Assembly (NCBI RefSeq): GCF_017094525.1
Contig: NZ_CP064788.1
Coordinates: forward strand, 2,031,030-2,095,029
Source: Halapricum desulfuricans
GTDB taxonomy: Archaea > Halobacteriota > Halobacteria > Halobacteriales > Haloarculaceae
DNA length: 64,000 nt
Direction: 5' to 3'
A program made the translations under genes and the position numbers. Of this stretch, positions 62,354 to 64,000 are shown piece by piece; the stretch's first letter is position 1, and the number at the start of each line of letters is the position of its first letter. The notes under the pieces are model-generated. The model searched no databases, was not told where the DNA came from, and worked only from the letters and a program-made list of their open reading frames with translations.

Positions 62354-63685
62354 TCAGATCAATTCCATCGTCTCCTCGACGATCTCCTGTGCAGCAAAGA
62401 CCACGATGTGATCGTCCTTCTCGATGACCGTGTCGCCACGCGGAATCACGTATGTTCCATCGCGGGCGATCGCGCCGATTACGACGCCGTCGGGGAGATC
62501 TCTGATAGACTGACTGATCGGCCGATCCAGTAGCACGCTGCCGCTATCGACTTCGACTTCGATGACTTCCGCACGGTCGTGCTCGATGATGGCGACGTTC
62601 TCGGCGTGTTGCTCTCGGGTGAACCGCGTAATCTCCTCGGCGATGGCTTCGCGGGGATTGACAGCGACGTCCACGCCGACGGCCTCGAAGAGGTCGCTGT
62701 AATCGCCGTCTTCGACGACTGCGATAGAACGAGCGGCACCGAGTCGTTTTGAGAGGAGTGCCGAAAGGAGGTTCCGCTCGTCGCTGTCGAGCGTCGCGAT
62801 GGCGACGTCGACGTCACCGATGTGTTCGCGCAAGAGGAACTCCTGGTCGGTCGGATCGTTCTGTAGCACGGTCGTCTTCGGGAGGGTCTCGGCCAGATAC
62901 CTGGCTCGTTCCGGGTCGGGCTCAACGAGGCGGTTCGGGGTTCCCTTCTCATCGAGGAGTCTGGCCACCTCAAGCCCGATCTCGTTCCCGCCGACGATCA
63001 ACACGTCAGAGACGCCGTCGACGTCCGGTTCGATCGTCTGTGCGAAATCGCTGATGCTCCCGGGTGAACCGATCACGACCACGTCATCGTCGGTCTGCAA
63101 GCAGGTGTCACCACTCGGGATCACGACCTCGTCGTCTCGGATGATCGCCGCGAACGTTAGTGAATCGAACGTGTCGGCCTCCGCGACGGACATCCCGGTG
63201 ACCGGCGTCTCGTCGGTGATCCGGAATTCCGCCATCTGGATGAGACCGTCGGCGAACCGATCGACGTCCTCGGCACCGGGGAGCCCGATCACGCGGACGA
63301 TGCTCTGGGCGGCGAGCAAGTTCGTCCCGACCATGAGGTCGATCCCGAGTGCGCCTTTGGACTGACTCCAGGTGTCCAGAAACTTCGTGTTGCGGATGCG
63401 AGCGATCGTGAACGCGTCCGAGATCGTCTTGGCGGTCCCACAGGAAACGATGTTCGTCTCGTCGTCGTCCGTGCAGGCGATGAGGAGATCGGCGTCGTCG
63501 ATACCGGCCTCACGAAGCGTCTTCACGGACGCTCCGTCGCCTTCGACAGCCAGGACGTCGAGCGAATACGTCAGCGTGTCCACTCGCTCGCTGTCCAGAT
63601 CGATTACCATGACCTCGTGGTCACCGGCGAGACTCGCGGCGACTGACGAACCGACCTCGCCTGCACCGACGATCACGACGCGCAT
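62354..63685 (-). CDS. trkA: TrkA-type regulatory subunit (two RCK modules)
   Basis: This 443-residue cytoplasmic protein binds NAD(H)/ATP and gates TrkH. Two repeats are visible: a Rossmann start MRVVIVGAGEVGSSVAASLA with ACTDDDETNIVSCGTAKTIS, and a second VLIVGGNEIGLEVARLLDEK with VAIATLDSDERNLLSALLSK. Each is followed by a TrkA-C module (for example the terminal EVEVDSGSVLLDRPISQSIR). Full two-repeat length agrees with TrkA. It is the upstream gene of trkA-trkH. An AT-rich promoter region lies at 63690-63780. Confidence 0.96.
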   Translation of the reverse strand: MRVVIVGAGEVGSSVAASLAGDHEVMVIDLDSERVDTLTYSLDVLAVEGDGASVKTLREAGIDDADLLIACTDDDETNIVSCGTAKTISDAFTIARIRNTKFLDTWSQSKGALGIDLMVGTNLLAAQSIVRVIGLPGAEDVDRFADGLIQMAEFRITDETPVTGMSVAEADTFDSLTFAAIIRDDEVVIPSGDTCLQTDDDVVVIGSPGSISDFAQTIEPDVDGVSDVLIVGGNEIGLEVARLLDEKGTPNRLVEPDPERARYLAETLPKTTVLQNDPTDQEFLLREHIGDVDVAIATLDSDERNLLSALLSKRLGAARSIAVVEDGDYSDLFEAVGVDVAVNPREAIAEEITRFTREQHAENVAIIEHDRAEVIEVEVDSGSVLLDRPISQSIRDLPDGVVIGAIARDGTYVIPRGDTVIEKDDHIVVFAAQEIVEETMELI

Positions 63686-63935
63686 TGTGGGCCCCCGTAT
63701 TCAGGCATTGGGTTCGCTGTAGCAGCGGATCTTACAAGTCGATTTCCCTCTCGAACGACACACCGCGATCTAGAACTGGCGCACCGAACAGTCGCGTGTT
63801 TCTCCCTACCCCGTGATATTGGGGGAGCAGACCCGGAGCCTAGTCGAACGAATTAAGAACGCCCTCAGGTAGAGTACAGATATGAGCACCGTCCGCAGGC
63901 TGCGGCAGTCGGATTCGACACACAGGTGATCTATC

Positions 63936-64000
63936 GTGTCTGACACACTGTTCAGTCGAGTGATCGTGCCAGTTGCCAGCATAGACGACGCACGCGCGAC
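63936..64000 (+). CDS. Start of a UspA-like universal stress protein gene
   Basis: A GTG start opens a frame reading SDTLFSRVIVPVASIDDARA that runs off the right edge. The RVIVPVASIDDA pattern is the usual beginning of a UspA ATP-binding domain. Such domains often accompany ion-transport genes. It is divergent from trkA, and only 21 codons are in view. Confidence 0.6.
   Translation, partial: MSDTLFSRVIVPVASIDDARA

Overview
The window is a stretch of a haloarchaeal chromosome (class Halobacteria). The evidence is very acidic proteins, a GC-rich CGA/GTC/GAC codon style, haloarchaeal signalling proteins (HTH_10 bacterio-opsin-activator type regulator, soluble methyl-accepting transducer, multi-PAS kinases), a pilin with the archaeal N-terminal segment, the archaeosine pathway, archaeal-type Cmk, TruB/Cbf5 and DUF106 genes, and a tRNA-Pro(GGG) with no encoded CCA. 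The genus cannot be fixed from the sequence alone.

Layout. (1) 1-8.8 kb: chromosomal sensing block. It holds the 3' part of a receiver/GAF/PAS regulator, a transducer-CheW pair, a 1011-residue hybrid kinase and a small TOBE protein. (2) 9.08-9.14 kb: the first 20 codons of a saccharopine-dehydrogenase-like gene end abruptly, and the DNA becomes AT-rich. I read this as the left edge of an accessory island. (3) 9.1-21 kb: mixed accessory genes (orphan kinase, pilin-like protein, secreted metallo-beta-lactamase-fold protein with a DUF3006 partner, beta-CASP-like protein, several unknowns) and a decayed IS5-type transposase. (4) 20.8-28.3 kb: a zinc-finger protein, then a translationally coupled minus-strand operon (zinc-ribbon protein, Cas7/RAMP-like protein, small protein, DEDD exonuclease, HNH/HTH protein), followed by small winged-helix regulators. 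(5) 28.6-45.9 kb: a short tyrosine recombinase, then a coupled defence operon (DUF499-type ATPase, small protein, DUF1156 DNA methylase, PLD-SNF2 helicase; it resembles the described Hma/BREX-related arrangement but has no PglZ). After it come two coupled accessory genes, a CoiA-like nuclease-fold gene and a 588-residue HTH protein downstream of which lie two strong hairpins. (6) 46.0-47.5 kb: a graveyard of tRNA 3' fragments (Thr, Glu, Glu), an IS200/IS605-type end and an IS5 remnant. This looks like the right edge of the island. (7) 47.5-64 kb: core chromosome. It carries queC-folE-queE-queD, a racemase, a 7TM kinase, tRNA-Pro, truB-cmk-DUF106-adk, hemE, an FAD oxidoreductase, hemH, trkH-trkA and the start of a UspA-like gene.

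How it works together. The flanks carry housekeeping and environment sensing: tRNA modification (preQ0 for archaeosine, pseudouridine), nucleotide kinases, heme synthesis and potassium uptake. The 37 kb between them is foreign-looking, recombination-scarred DNA centred on nucleic-acid-acting proteins: methylase, helicase, HNH, DEDD exonuclease, RAMP and PD-(D/E)xK-like proteins. It is best described as a defence island. Two segments deserve most attention: the RAMP/exonuclease/HNH operon at 22.4-26.1 kb, which has no CRISPR array or cas1/cas2 nearby, and the ATPase-methylase-helicase operon with its embedded and trailing unknown genes at 29.6-42.6 kb.
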